Origin: Sorangium cellulosum
GTDB lineage: Bacteria; Myxococcota_A; Polyangia; Polyangiales; Polyangiaceae
Assembly (NCBI RefSeq): GCF_002950945.1
Contig: NZ_CP012673.1
Location: forward strand, 8,322,501-8,386,500
Direction: 5' to 3'
Length of the DNA stretch: 64,000 nt
Shown here: positions 34,886 to 46,433 of the stretch, one piece after another
Position numbering within the stretch: position 1 is the first letter of the stretch
Layout of the letters: each line of letters opens with the position of its first letter
Made by a program: the position numbers and the translations under genes
The notes under the pieces: generated by a model
What the model was told of the DNA's origin: nothing
Databases searched by the model: none
What the model saw: the letters and a program-made list of their open reading frames with translations, nothing else

Positions 34886-34952
34886 GCCTCGCGGCCGCGG
34901 CTCCGGCGTGTCGGCGCTGGCCTCACGGGGCGTGACGCGGTAGGAGGGCGCC

Positions 34953-35234
34953 ATGCTCCAGCACAACAGCTACTTCAACGGCAACGTCCAGAGCGTCGGC
35001 TTCGAGCGCAACGGGCGCCGGCAGACGGTGGGCGTCATCGACGCCGGCGAGTTCCACTTCTCCACCGAGGCGCCCGAGCGGATGACCGTCGTGACAGGCG
35101 AGCTCACGATCCGCCTCGACGGCGCCGCGGAGTGGCGCCTGTACCCGGCGGGGACCTCGTTCGAGGTGCCGAGCAAGAGCGGCTTCGACGTCAGGGCCTC
35201 CCGGCCGGCCGGGTATCTCTGCGAGTTCCTCTGA
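34953..35234 (+). CDS. ppnP: pyrimidine/purine nucleoside phosphorylase
   Basis: A 93-residue single cupin domain of the PpnP (formerly DUF1255/YaiE) family, which splits nucleosides with phosphate into base and ribose 1-phosphate. The sequence reads typically throughout: NSYFNGNVQSVGFE, TVGVIDAGEFHFSTEAPERMTVVTGEL and FEVPSKSGFDV. The length equals the E. coli protein (94). AGGAGG lies 6 bases before ATG 34953. It acts in the cytoplasm in nucleoside salvage. It follows the small zinc-ribbon gene by 67 bases. Confidence 0.95.
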   Translation: MLQHNSYFNGNVQSVGFERNGRRQTVGVIDAGEFHFSTEAPERMTVVTGELTIRLDGAAEWRLYPAGTSFEVPSKSGFDVRASRPAGYLCEFL

Positions 35235-35321
35235 GCGCCCCGGCGGCACCCGGCGCCCCTCCAGCGGCGCCCGGCGCCGCGGCGCTCCCGGCGCGCGCCC
35301 CGGCCGACGTGGCCGGCCGGC

Positions 35322-35948
35322 TCAGCCCTCCACCCTCGTGAACGTGTACCACCACCCCGTCGCCAGCGCGACGAGCAGCAGGAAACGCACGATCTGGAAC
35401 GGCATCCCGAAGGTGCTCGGGCGCGCGGCGGGGATCTCCATGAGCCGGTCGCACACGACCACGTTCCCGATCCTGCCGAGGTGGGCGAAGATCTCGCGCA
35501 CCTGACCGGCGCGGCGCGCGTCCGTGAGCGCGCGCAGGAGCGCCGGGCTCATCTTCACCGGCAGGACGTGGCCCTGGGCGGCGAGCTTCGCGCCGCTCGG
35601 CCCGTCGACCACCTCGGCGCGCACGAAGCCGCGGACCTCGCCGCGCATCGCCGCGTCGAGGGGCACGAGCGGCGGCGGCTCGCGCGGCAGGTCGAGCCCG
35701 GGGATGAGGCGCAGGCACACCCCCCGACCCCCCACGCCGAGCATGCCCGCGAACCAGGCGATGCCGCCGCCCGCCTGGCCCGCCCCCAGCACCGAGAACG
35801 AGACCTGGCCGATCGCGATCACGCCCACCGCGATCTGCCCGATCGCGATGAACCCGCGCGCGAACTGGCCGAACGCCAGGATGCCGTGCGCGAACTGCCC
35901 CACGCTGACGACGCCGATCTCGGACGGATCGGTCGAGACGAGCTTCAC
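35322..35948 (-). CDS. membrane protein with GQ decapeptide repeats
   Basis: About 208 residues. Residues about 17-66 are five 10-residue repeats of the form GQxAxGxxAx (GQFAHGILAF, GQFARGFIAI, GQIAVGVIAI, GQVSFSVLGA, GQAGGGIAWF), all hydrophobic except the Gln. Such periodicity could give a membrane-embedded or solenoid structure with a ladder of glutamines. A soluble region of about 110 residues follows and then one C-terminal membrane helix (VRFLLLVALATGWWYTF). The start is a GTG at 35948 without a good ribosome site; upstream sequence in frame is a shadow. It is divergent from the four-zinc-ribbon membrane protein gene (112 bases apart), suggesting a functional pair. No family with known function is recognised. 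Confidence 0.75.
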   Translation of the reverse strand: MKLVSTDPSEIGVVSVGQFAHGILAFGQFARGFIAIGQIAVGVIAIGQVSFSVLGAGQAGGGIAWFAGMLGVGGRGVCLRLIPGLDLPREPPPLVPLDAAMRGEVRGFVRAEVVDGPSGAKLAAQGHVLPVKMSPALLRALTDARRAGQVREIFAHLGRIGNVVVCDRLMEIPAARPSTFGMPFQIVRFLLLVALATGWWYTFTRVEG

Positions 35949-36060
35949 GGGCGCGAGCGTACCACGCTGCGCGCCCGCGCCGGCGCGCCATCCGGCCCGG
36001 CCGCGCCGCCGCCGGAAAAGGGCGCCACGGCGCGCGCGGCCCGCAGTAGGATGGCCGTTC

Positions 36061-37140
36061 ATGGCAAGCGTGGCGCCGGCGTGGAGCGGGATGTCGCCTG
36101 GGGGCGTGCAGGTGTGCGGCGGGTGCGGCGTGGTCGCCCCGACGCGGGGCTCGACGTGCGCGGTGTGCCGCCGGCCGCTCGCCACCTCCCGCGCCGCCGC
36201 GCCCCGCTCCGGGGACATCACCTGGGTGGCGCTGCGCTGCGCGATCACGTGCCGCTCCTGCGGCTTCCTCTCGCCGCTCGCGGGCATCGAGCTCGACCAG
36301 GGCGTCGACTGCGCGCAGTGCGGCTCGTTCCAGCGCTTCGACAAGGCCGACTGGGGCGGGGCGCTCTCGTTCGCGCACGCCGTCGGCGACCTCGCCGGCC
36401 CCGAGCCCGAGGGCCGCTTCCCGAGCGCCGACGTGTGGATCGGCGACCAGAACCCGCACCGCGCGGTCGGCGAGACGTTGACCTTCGCCGAGGACGACGC
36501 CGGCGCGATGCACGTCCAGGCGGCGCCCGGCCACCCCGTGTGCCCGCGCTGCGCCGCGCTGCTCGAGCTCCACTTCGCGGGCATGCGGGTCGCCACGCGC
36601 TGTCCCCGCTGCGCCGCGACCGCGCAGTACGAGCTGCCCGCCGAGGCGCTGCACTACGCGGGCGCGCTGCGCGCGGTCGTGGCCATGGAGCAGCGGATCG
36701 ACCGCGCCGTGGTCCGCGTGCAGCACACCCAGGCCGGGCTGCTGGCGCTCACCTGCCCGCAGTGCGGGGCCGGCGTGCGGCCCACCGACGCGCAGACGGT
36801 CGAGTGCGCCTACTGCCGGACGATCGCGTTCCTGCCCGACCGCGCGCGGCCGCGGACGGGCGATCGCATCGCGGAGCCCATCGTGTTCTGGGTCGCCTTC
36901 CAGGGGAGCTCGTCGAGGCGCGCCGCCCTGGAGCAGCCGACCGCGCCCGCGAAGTCGGCCGGCGTCGCGGCGCTGGGCCTGCTCACGCGCGGCTTGCGCC
37001 CCCTGCCCGGCATCGAGCTCGCGCCCGTGCGGCCCGGCCTCGACGTGCGGCAGCTCGGCCTGACCACGGCGCTCGCGTTGCTCGCGCTCGCCCTCGGGTT
37101 CACCCTCCTCACGATCGGCGTCGAGGCGCGGCTCTTCTGA
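36061..37140 (+). CDS. membrane protein with four zinc-ribbon modules
   Basis: A 359-residue protein. CxxC pairs form about four zinc ribbons: CGGCG with CAVC (about 20-38), CRSCG with CAQCG (about 63-87), CPRCAA twice (about 160-185), and CPQCGA with CAYC (about 232-258). One C-terminal membrane helix (LTTALALLALALGFTLLTIGV) anchors it, with the ribbons probably cytoplasmic. AGGATG stands upstream of ATG 36061. It is divergent from the GQ-repeat membrane protein gene. No catalytic motif is visible, so it may be a scaffold or nucleic-acid/protein-binding membrane factor. Unrecognised as a named family. Confidence 0.8.
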   Translation: MASVAPAWSGMSPGGVQVCGGCGVVAPTRGSTCAVCRRPLATSRAAAPRSGDITWVALRCAITCRSCGFLSPLAGIELDQGVDCAQCGSFQRFDKADWGGALSFAHAVGDLAGPEPEGRFPSADVWIGDQNPHRAVGETLTFAEDDAGAMHVQAAPGHPVCPRCAALLELHFAGMRVATRCPRCAATAQYELPAEALHYAGALRAVVAMEQRIDRAVVRVQHTQAGLLALTCPQCGAGVRPTDAQTVECAYCRTIAFLPDRARPRTGDRIAEPIVFWVAFQGSSSRRAALEQPTAPAKSAGVAALGLLTRGLRPLPGIELAPVRPGLDVRQLGLTTALALLALALGFTLLTIGVEARLF

Positions 37141-37173
37141 CGGCCGCGGGCGCTTGACCGCCGCGGGTGCTGG

Positions 37174-37746
37174 TCACCCAGCGCGCCAGTCGTCGCCGTG
37201 GAACTGGGGAAAGGACACCTTGCACACGCCCGGCGGGATGCCCTGGAGGAGAGCCTTCCCCTTGCTGTCGAGCATGCCCTCGCGGACCGACTGATCGGGC
37301 AGCTCGATGCGGTATTTCTTGAACGGGACGGGCTGCGGCGGGTTCCCGTCGTCCATGAGCTGGATCGAGACCCAGCTCCTGTCCTCCTCGGGCGGCGGCT
37401 CGGACCCGCCGGGCTCGGGCAGCTCGGGCGTCGTCGGGAGGGGCGCCCCGCCGGAGACGAGCGGCGTGCGGTAGGCGTACAGGCTCCCCTCGGCGAGCGC
37501 CTCCCGCAGCCGCGCGCGGAGCCTGCTCGAGTCGAGCCCGGCCCCCGTGGACACGGCGTGGCCGAGCGCCTCGCCGATCTCCGCGAGTATCAGCCGGTTG
37601 CCGGCGTCGTCGGCGAACCACGAGTCCACGAGCCACACCGCTTCGAGCGCCGAGAGCACGCTGGCGCCCTCGGGCGGCGGCGCATCGAAGCGTCGCGCGA
37701 TCCACACCTTCTCAGGGAAGCAGCCGAGGTGCCAGCGGTGGTGCAT
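37174..37746 (-). CDS. hypothetical protein with a C-terminal beta-sandwich-like domain
   Basis: A 190-residue protein without signal or membrane segment. The N-terminal half is helical (SVLSALEAVWLVDSWFADDAGNRL), followed by a Pro/Glu linker (about 108-123). The C-terminal 65 residues read like the small Ig-like domain often found beside type VI secretion or phage-like spike genes in myxobacteria: VPFKKYRIELPDQSVREGMLDSKGKALLQGIPPGVCKVSFPQF. That link is inference; the window's only type VI gene lies 25 kb away. ATG 37746 is the only good start. Confidence 0.7.
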   Translation of the reverse strand: MHHRWHLGCFPEKVWIARRFDAPPPEGASVLSALEAVWLVDSWFADDAGNRLILAEIGEALGHAVSTGAGLDSSRLRARLREALAEGSLYAYRTPLVSGGAPLPTTPELPEPGGSEPPPEEDRSWVSIQLMDDGNPPQPVPFKKYRIELPDQSVREGMLDSKGKALLQGIPPGVCKVSFPQFHGDDWRAG

Positions 37747-37802
37747 CGTGGAGCGATCTCGTTCCGGGTCTCGATCGCACCATGGCGTGCCGGACGCGTC
37801 AA

Positions 37803-37869
37803 TGGCGCGGCCCGCGCGAGACGGTGCGAGACGATCCGTGGCGCGGCCCGCGCGAGACGGTGCGAGACG
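37803..37869. repeat. two 31-bp direct repeats with 36-bp period
   Basis: tggcgcggcccgcgcgagac plus ggtgcgagacg occurs identically at 37803-37833 and 37839-37869, 36 bases apart. The second copy ends one base before the stop of the following minus-strand gene. The same 36-bp spacing recurs at 47701 and 60808. Confidence 0.88.
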
Positions 37870-37870
37870 G

Positions 37871-39301
37871 TCAGTGGAGCGCGGCTCTCTGCTCGGAGAG
37901 CTCGTGAAGGAGCATCATCCGGAATACGATCATGTCGCACGTGCTGACGAGGCGCGAGAGCGCCGGATGGATCACCTCGTCGGGCACGTCGTCCAGCAGC
38001 GCGTCGTCCGCCGCCTCGTCCTCGTCGTCCTCGAACCGCTCGTCTGCGTCGTCCTCCACGGTGTGGAGCTCGTGCTTCTCCGGCAGGCGTGCGAACAGGG
38101 TCTCGCTCTCGGCGACGCGCTGGAACATCGCCGTGATCCTCGCGCGCTCGCCGCTCGACCCGGCGCTCCCCTCCTCGGGGTGCGCGTGGACGTGCCCGTA
38201 CATCGCACCGAAGACCCTGCCCCACAGGTGCTGCTCGGGCGGCTTGTTCCGCGGCACGTCGAGCTCGGCGCGCGCCAGCTCGCACGCGCGCTGGCCGATG
38301 GCGACGAGCTCCTCGGGATCCACGTCGAGGTGCCACCCCGCGGCCACGTCCGCCAGGAGCGGGATCGTCCGCCCGTCGAAGCGCGGCGCCTCGGCCGAAG
38401 GAGCCCCGTGCGCCTCGCGGAGGAGGCGCACCGACTCGGGGTGGGTCGCGAGCACCGCGACCATCAGCTCGGTCATGGCTTCCTCGATCCAGGGCGACAT
38501 GGTCATGCGGAAGGGGCCGATCGCCTTCTCGATGAGCCTGCCGCCCACCGGCGCGACGCCGCGATGGCGCGCGACGGCCGCCTCCGCGTGGCTCCGCGGA
38601 CCGAGCGGCGCCGCCTCGATGCGCGCGACCAGCGCGCGCCGCATCCGGTCGATGCGCTCGCGCGGCTCGATGCGCTCCGGCGGCGCGCCGCGCGCGCGGA
38701 GGTGCGCGCTGTACGCGGCCGAGTCGCGCAGGCGCTCGTTGAGCCCGGCGAGCAGCCACGGCGCGCGGTGCACCCAGAAGCGGCGCGTGCGCTCCGGGTC
38801 GACGGTGCAGCTCCGGAGCGGATCGGCCACCAGCGCGCCGGCCTTGCGCAGGAGGTCGAGCGCCTTGCGCAGGTCCTCCCGGGCGAGCAGCCGCTCGGCG
38901 CGGGTGAGCGGGACGGCGCGCAGCGCGTGCCGTGGCGCGCCGCCGGAGAGGCCGAGATCCAGCGTGCCTTCCCCCGGCGGCAGGAAGAGCACCGCCTCGA
39001 ACGGCGAGCCCGTCATGGCGTGAGGCACGACATCGAGGGGCTGAAACGCCGCGGCCCCGCCGGCGAGCTCCTCGACGGCGCAATCGAACGGGGCGAACGG
39101 CACGGTCGAGGCGAGCACGATCTCGTGACCGGCCGCGCCCATCGACGCGTAGACGACGGGCGCGGCTCCCGTCCAGAACCGCAGCACCAGGAATGGAGAG
39201 GACCCGTCGTCCTCCCGCCACACCTCGCGGAAATTGAAGAGCTCCCCGAAGTGCGCACCGTAGGCCTCCCGCGTGAAATCCGAGCTCCTCGCCGACCCCA
39301 T
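37871..39301 (-). CDS. hypothetical protein, N-terminal SUFU-like domain, acidic region near the C-terminus
   Basis: A 476-residue cytoplasmic protein. Residues about 20-135 resemble bacterial suppressor-of-fused (SUFU) domains: a beta-rich stretch with VVYASMGAAGHEIVLAST, then FEAVLFLPPGEGTLDL; this is a tentative match. The middle is helical and His/Arg-rich, with no recognised motif. Near the C-terminus lies a strongly acidic tract (EDDADERFEDDEDEAADDALLDD, split across about 421-446), followed by a hydrophobic end (DMIVFRMMLLHELSEQR). Bacterial SUFU proteins often act as immunity proteins to toxins, but no toxin gene is adjacent. ATG 39301 has no ribosome site. Confidence 0.68.
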   Translation of the reverse strand: MGSARSSDFTREAYGAHFGELFNFREVWREDDGSSPFLVLRFWTGAAPVVYASMGAAGHEIVLASTVPFAPFDCAVEELAGGAAAFQPLDVVPHAMTGSPFEAVLFLPPGEGTLDLGLSGGAPRHALRAVPLTRAERLLAREDLRKALDLLRKAGALVADPLRSCTVDPERTRRFWVHRAPWLLAGLNERLRDSAAYSAHLRARGAPPERIEPRERIDRMRRALVARIEAAPLGPRSHAEAAVARHRGVAPVGGRLIEKAIGPFRMTMSPWIEEAMTELMVAVLATHPESVRLLREAHGAPSAEAPRFDGRTIPLLADVAAGWHLDVDPEELVAIGQRACELARAELDVPRNKPPEQHLWGRVFGAMYGHVHAHPEEGSAGSSGERARITAMFQRVAESETLFARLPEKHELHTVEDDADERFEDDEDEAADDALLDDVPDEVIHPALSRLVSTCDMIVFRMMLLHELSEQRAALH

Positions 39302-39898
39302 GCGCGCGAGTCTAGCCCGTCGGAACGCCCCTGGGAGCGGCAGACAGCACGCCTCGACAGCGCGCGACGAGGCCTCAGGGTTCATGATCTTTTTGCGAAT
39401 CGATCGTGATAATTTTTCATCGAATCGGCAATGCGCGCGAATTCTGGCGATGAACTGGACCACGCGCGGGCGTTGTCACGGTCGCAGGCAGCCGAGGGGC
39501 CGGCTTGCGCGAGGTCGCGCAGGATCTGCCCCCCCGAGATCGCTGGCCGGGATCGTCGAAGGAACACGAAGCCCTTGCGCGACGTCGCGGAGGAGGCGGA
39601 GGAAATCGACAAGGCGCTGCGCGCGGCAGCGATGTTCCCACCAGGCCTCCGCGCTCGGTGATTCCTGGCAGTTCCTGGAGTCGGCCGCTGCCCATCTGGA
39701 ACGGCTGCTGCTCCGCAACTGCACGACGGCTGCGGCACCGCAGGTGCTACGGCACGGGGACCGACCGACGTCGGCGCGGGCTCGGTCCCGACGCTGACGG
39801 GCGCAGCGTCGAGCGCTGGAGGGCAGCCAGCCATCGACCCGTCCATCGTCGGACATCGCTGGCCCGATCGCGCTGAGCCGCGGGAGGAGAGGTGGAGC
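39302..39898. other. 597-base region with possible decayed coding fragment
   Basis: No intact gene is supported. At 39380-39430 it is AT-rich (gataatttttcatcgaatcg), suitable for divergent promoters. At about 39500-39750 coding-like peptides follow one another in three frames on the plus strand (EVAQDLPPRDRWPGSSKEHEAL, then RDVAEEAEEIDKALRAAA, then ALGDSWQFLESAAAHLERLL), which could be one gene broken by two frameshifts. This is a guess from composition. Confidence 0.35.
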
Positions 39899-41074
39899 AT
39901 GATCATCCAGGGTGTCCGTATCGCGAGGCCGGAACGAAACGCGGAGGAGGCCGAGACCCCGGAGGTGTCCCAGCGCGCCGAGGGTGCCCCTGCGCGCGAC
40001 CAGCGCGCGATCTCCGATTACATGCTGAGCGTGCGGGAGGGGGTGCACGACCGCAATATCGCCAATTTCCTCGGCATCGCGTCGTCGTGGTCGTACTCCG
40101 ACATCGACACCTTCGCCAGGCTGATGCACCGCCGCAGCGTCGTGCGGTACAACGAGACTGTCGGCGTCACCAACGCCAACCCTGCGCTCTTCGTGGACAC
40201 GACCGCGTACCTGGTCCAGAGCGCCGACAAGAAGCTCGCGATCCTGGCCTTCCGCGGGACCGGGCTGCAGAACACCGTCAACTGGTTGACGGACGCGAGC
40301 GCCAAACCGGATGCCTTCCTCACCGCCGGGCACGTCCACGGCGGCTTCTACCGCGCCGCCCTGGTGCTCTGGCCGACGCTCTCGTCCCTGCTGGGATCCG
40401 CCTTGAGCGGAGACTCGATCTGCGAGGCTGCCAAGAAGGAGAGGGCCAGCGTGCAGGACTGCATCCAGGCATGTCGCGCTTACGGCGAGGCGGACCAGCC
40501 CGGCGCCCCTGGCCGGGACACGCCGGAGGCTCTGCGCGGCTCCGGCCGGCCATGCTCGCCGACAGAGCGGAACAAGCTGGAGGCGCTCTACGTCACCGGT
40601 CACAGCCTGGGCGGCGCGCTCGCCGTGGTGGCCGCGGCGCTCCTCCACGTCGATCCCTCGATGGAGGGCATCCGGAGGAAGCTGCGCGGCGTCTACACGT
40701 ACGGGCAACCGATGGTCGGCTTCAGCGATTTCACCACGCGGTTCGACGAGGAGTTCGGGAGGAAGCTCTTCCGCCACGTCTACGGCAAGGACATCGTGCC
40801 GTGTTTGCCGCCGCGCACGACGGGGAAGTTCGTGCATTTCGGCAGGGAGTTCGGGGCGGAAGACGGGGGCTGGATGTACCGGAGCAAGTCCGCGAGCCAG
40901 GTGCGCACGTTCCTGGGCAGCACGCTGGTCGGTCTCCTGGCCACGATCCGGACGCAGCTGTCCGGGTTGCCGCTCCTCCAGTGGTTGCCGACGCGCTACT
41001 CCTGGGGTGATCACTCGCCGGTGAACTACCTGCGCGCCTCGCAGACAGTGCCGCCCGGCTCCGAGTTCGCATGA
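39899..41074 (+). CDS. class 3 lipase (alpha/beta hydrolase)
   Basis: A 391-residue Lipase_3 family enzyme that would cleave acylglycerols or phospholipids. The strand LAILAFRGTGLQNTVNWLTD is the oxyanion region, VTGHSLGGALAVV (about 233-245) holds the nucleophile Ser, VYTYGQPMVG follows with the acid Asp in YGKDIVPCLPP, and His lies in WGDHSPVNYL near the end. A Cys-containing insert (about 175-225) extends the usual fold (three or four Cys, SICEAAKKERASVQDC). No signal peptide is seen, so it is either intracellular or leaves by a dedicated route. GAGGTGGAG precedes ATG 39899. A Cys-rich lipoprotein gene follows 90 bases later. Confidence 0.9.
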   Translation: MIIQGVRIARPERNAEEAETPEVSQRAEGAPARDQRAISDYMLSVREGVHDRNIANFLGIASSWSYSDIDTFARLMHRRSVVRYNETVGVTNANPALFVDTTAYLVQSADKKLAILAFRGTGLQNTVNWLTDASAKPDAFLTAGHVHGGFYRAALVLWPTLSSLLGSALSGDSICEAAKKERASVQDCIQACRAYGEADQPGAPGRDTPEALRGSGRPCSPTERNKLEALYVTGHSLGGALAVVAAALLHVDPSMEGIRRKLRGVYTYGQPMVGFSDFTTRFDEEFGRKLFRHVYGKDIVPCLPPRTTGKFVHFGREFGAEDGGWMYRSKSASQVRTFLGSTLVGLLATIRTQLSGLPLLQWLPTRYSWGDHSPVNYLRASQTVPPGSEFA

Positions 41075-41164
41075 GCGGGAGCGCCGCCCCCGGGCAGCTG
41101 GTCCGCATGAAATCCGGGCGAATACGGACGATTTCCCGACAGCACGTCACAGGAGAACCGAATC

Positions 41165-41668
41165 ATGAATGGAAGGGTCAACCAGGGACAAGCGCTCGCC
41201 TGGCTCGTTCGCCTGGCTGCGGCCGTGCTTCTCGTCGGCTGTCACAGCGGCCGGACGGCGGAGCCCGCGACGCCGGGAGGAGGGCGGACCGCTCCCACGA
41301 GCGTGGAGCGAGGGCTCGAGGAGGTATCCCCGGCGCGCGTCGAGGGCACGCAGGTGACCTATGTGGAGACCCCTGACGGCGCTGCGCTCGTGTTCACGCT
41401 TCGCCCGCAAGGCTCCCTGCGTGGGGGACGAGCCGCGAGCGAGGGTGAGGCGGAGATCCGCCGGCGGGCCCACGAGATGGCAAGCCTGTACGCTCGACGC
41501 GAGCGCGACGTCAGGACTCCGACGGTGAAGTGCACCATCTTCTGCTGTCCCACGTGCTCGATCGTGCGGGTGGAGCACGTCCCGGGGGGCGCGAGGCTCA
41601 ACTTCACGCCCGACGCTGAGCCGCTCCGCAAGGCTGTGGCCGACCTTGCGGCGCAGATGGCGAGGTGA
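41165..41668 (+). CDS. Cys-rich lipoprotein of unknown function
   Basis: A 167-residue lipoprotein: membrane-spanning signal, lipobox VLLVGC (Cys26) and a short linker. A charged helix (GEAEIRRRAHEMASLYARRE) leads to the unusual motif CTIFCCPTC (about 119-127), four cysteines in nine residues, followed by a beta-like end. The cluster could bind metal or form disulfides. AGGAG precedes ATG 41165. It follows the class 3 lipase gene on the same strand, so a chaperone, foldase or immunity role for the lipase is conceivable (inference). No family recognised. Confidence 0.75.
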   Translation: MNGRVNQGQALAWLVRLAAAVLLVGCHSGRTAEPATPGGGRTAPTSVERGLEEVSPARVEGTQVTYVETPDGAALVFTLRPQGSLRGGRAASEGEAEIRRRAHEMASLYARRERDVRTPTVKCTIFCCPTCSIVRVEHVPGGARLNFTPDAEPLRKAVADLAAQMAR

Positions 41669-42105
41669 GTCTCTTCGCCCCGGGCCTCGGCGCGACGGGG
41701 CTCTGGTGGGGGCCGACGGCCGGGCTCGTGACCGACCCGTTCCTGCTCGTCCTTGGGCTCCTGCGCCTCACCAGGAGGCCCATCGCACGCGTTTGATCCG
41801 AGGTCACCGTTCACGGATTGGATCTCGGGTGCCCCCCGTCTCTCGTCTCTCGTCTTCCGGCCCCCGTCTTCGTCTCTCGTGCACGTGCACGTGCTCGTGC
41901 TCGTTTCTCCTCGGTCTCACTCGAATGAGAGCTGCCCCTCTCCTCTCAACTGCAGGACCTCCTCCTGTGGAGGATTCGAGAGCATGGCTCTTCTAAATCA
42001 TATCGAGCACGAGCACGAAAGACGGGGAGCGAGAGACGAAAGACGGAGGACGGGAGGTCCACTTGAATCCTCATGCCCCCTCCCCTCACGAAATCCCCAG
42101 ACGAG
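41669..42105. other. 437-base convergent intergenic region
   Basis: No gene. It lies between the ends of the lipoprotein gene and the minus-strand kinase gene, so promoters are not needed here. Pyrimidine-rich CGTCTCTCG blocks and their purine complement form a long inverted repeat (next entry); a hairpin CCTCC-TGT-GGAGG also occurs at about 41959-41971. Confidence 0.6.
41837..42060. repeat. long imperfect inverted repeat between convergent genes
   Basis: CGTGCTCGTGCTCG (41890-41903) is exactly mirrored by CGAGCACGAGCACG (42004-42017). Outside it, CGTCTCTCG (41837-41845, 41844-41852 and 41871-41879) is mirrored by CGAGAGACG (42030-42038), and further pyrimidine/purine blocks pair imperfectly. 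Strand asymmetry is strong. It may fold into a 60-bp-arm stem acting as a two-way terminator or be a dispersed intergenic repeat. Confidence 0.75.
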
Positions 42106-45987
<3,882 letters not shown>

Positions 45988-46433
45988 TGCCCCTGCTGCC
46001 GTTCCCCCCGAGGACGCCGTCCGTCCTAAGTGGGAGCTACGCGAAGTTCACCTGGATGGCCAGCGGTTCGGGGTGGAGGCGTGTCACGCGAGGTGGGGCG
46101 CTGTCGAGTCTCCCACCCCCTCATGCAATCACCGCCGATCGCCGCACTTTAGTCGCTATGGTCGCGCTATCGTCGTCATAGAGCGAGCCGAGGGGCAACT
46201 CTACAGCGTCGAAAGGGCCGGCGCGTGCGGGTTCGTCGCGCCTCGCGCGCCGCGACGCCGGCGAGAACAGGGGTGCTTCCGCCGGCCGCCCGGCGCCGCG
46301 GCGCGAGGCCGCTTTCGTCCGGGCGGCCTCTGGCGCAGCGGCGGGGCCGGCCGAGGCCGCGGGGCGGCGCGCGGGGGCCCGGGCCGCTGCTTCGCACGCT
46401 CCCGCCGCTTCCTCCGCCACGCCCTCATGGTAA
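45988..46433. other. 446-base divergent region between the kinase genes
   Basis: No gene. It contains two copies of CGCTAT (about 46155 and 46168) around GGTCG and an imperfect CTATG...CATAG inverted pair (about 46157-46182), the only AT-richer patch and so a likely promoter area for the large kinase. The right 200 bases are extremely GC-rich. Confidence 0.4.
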
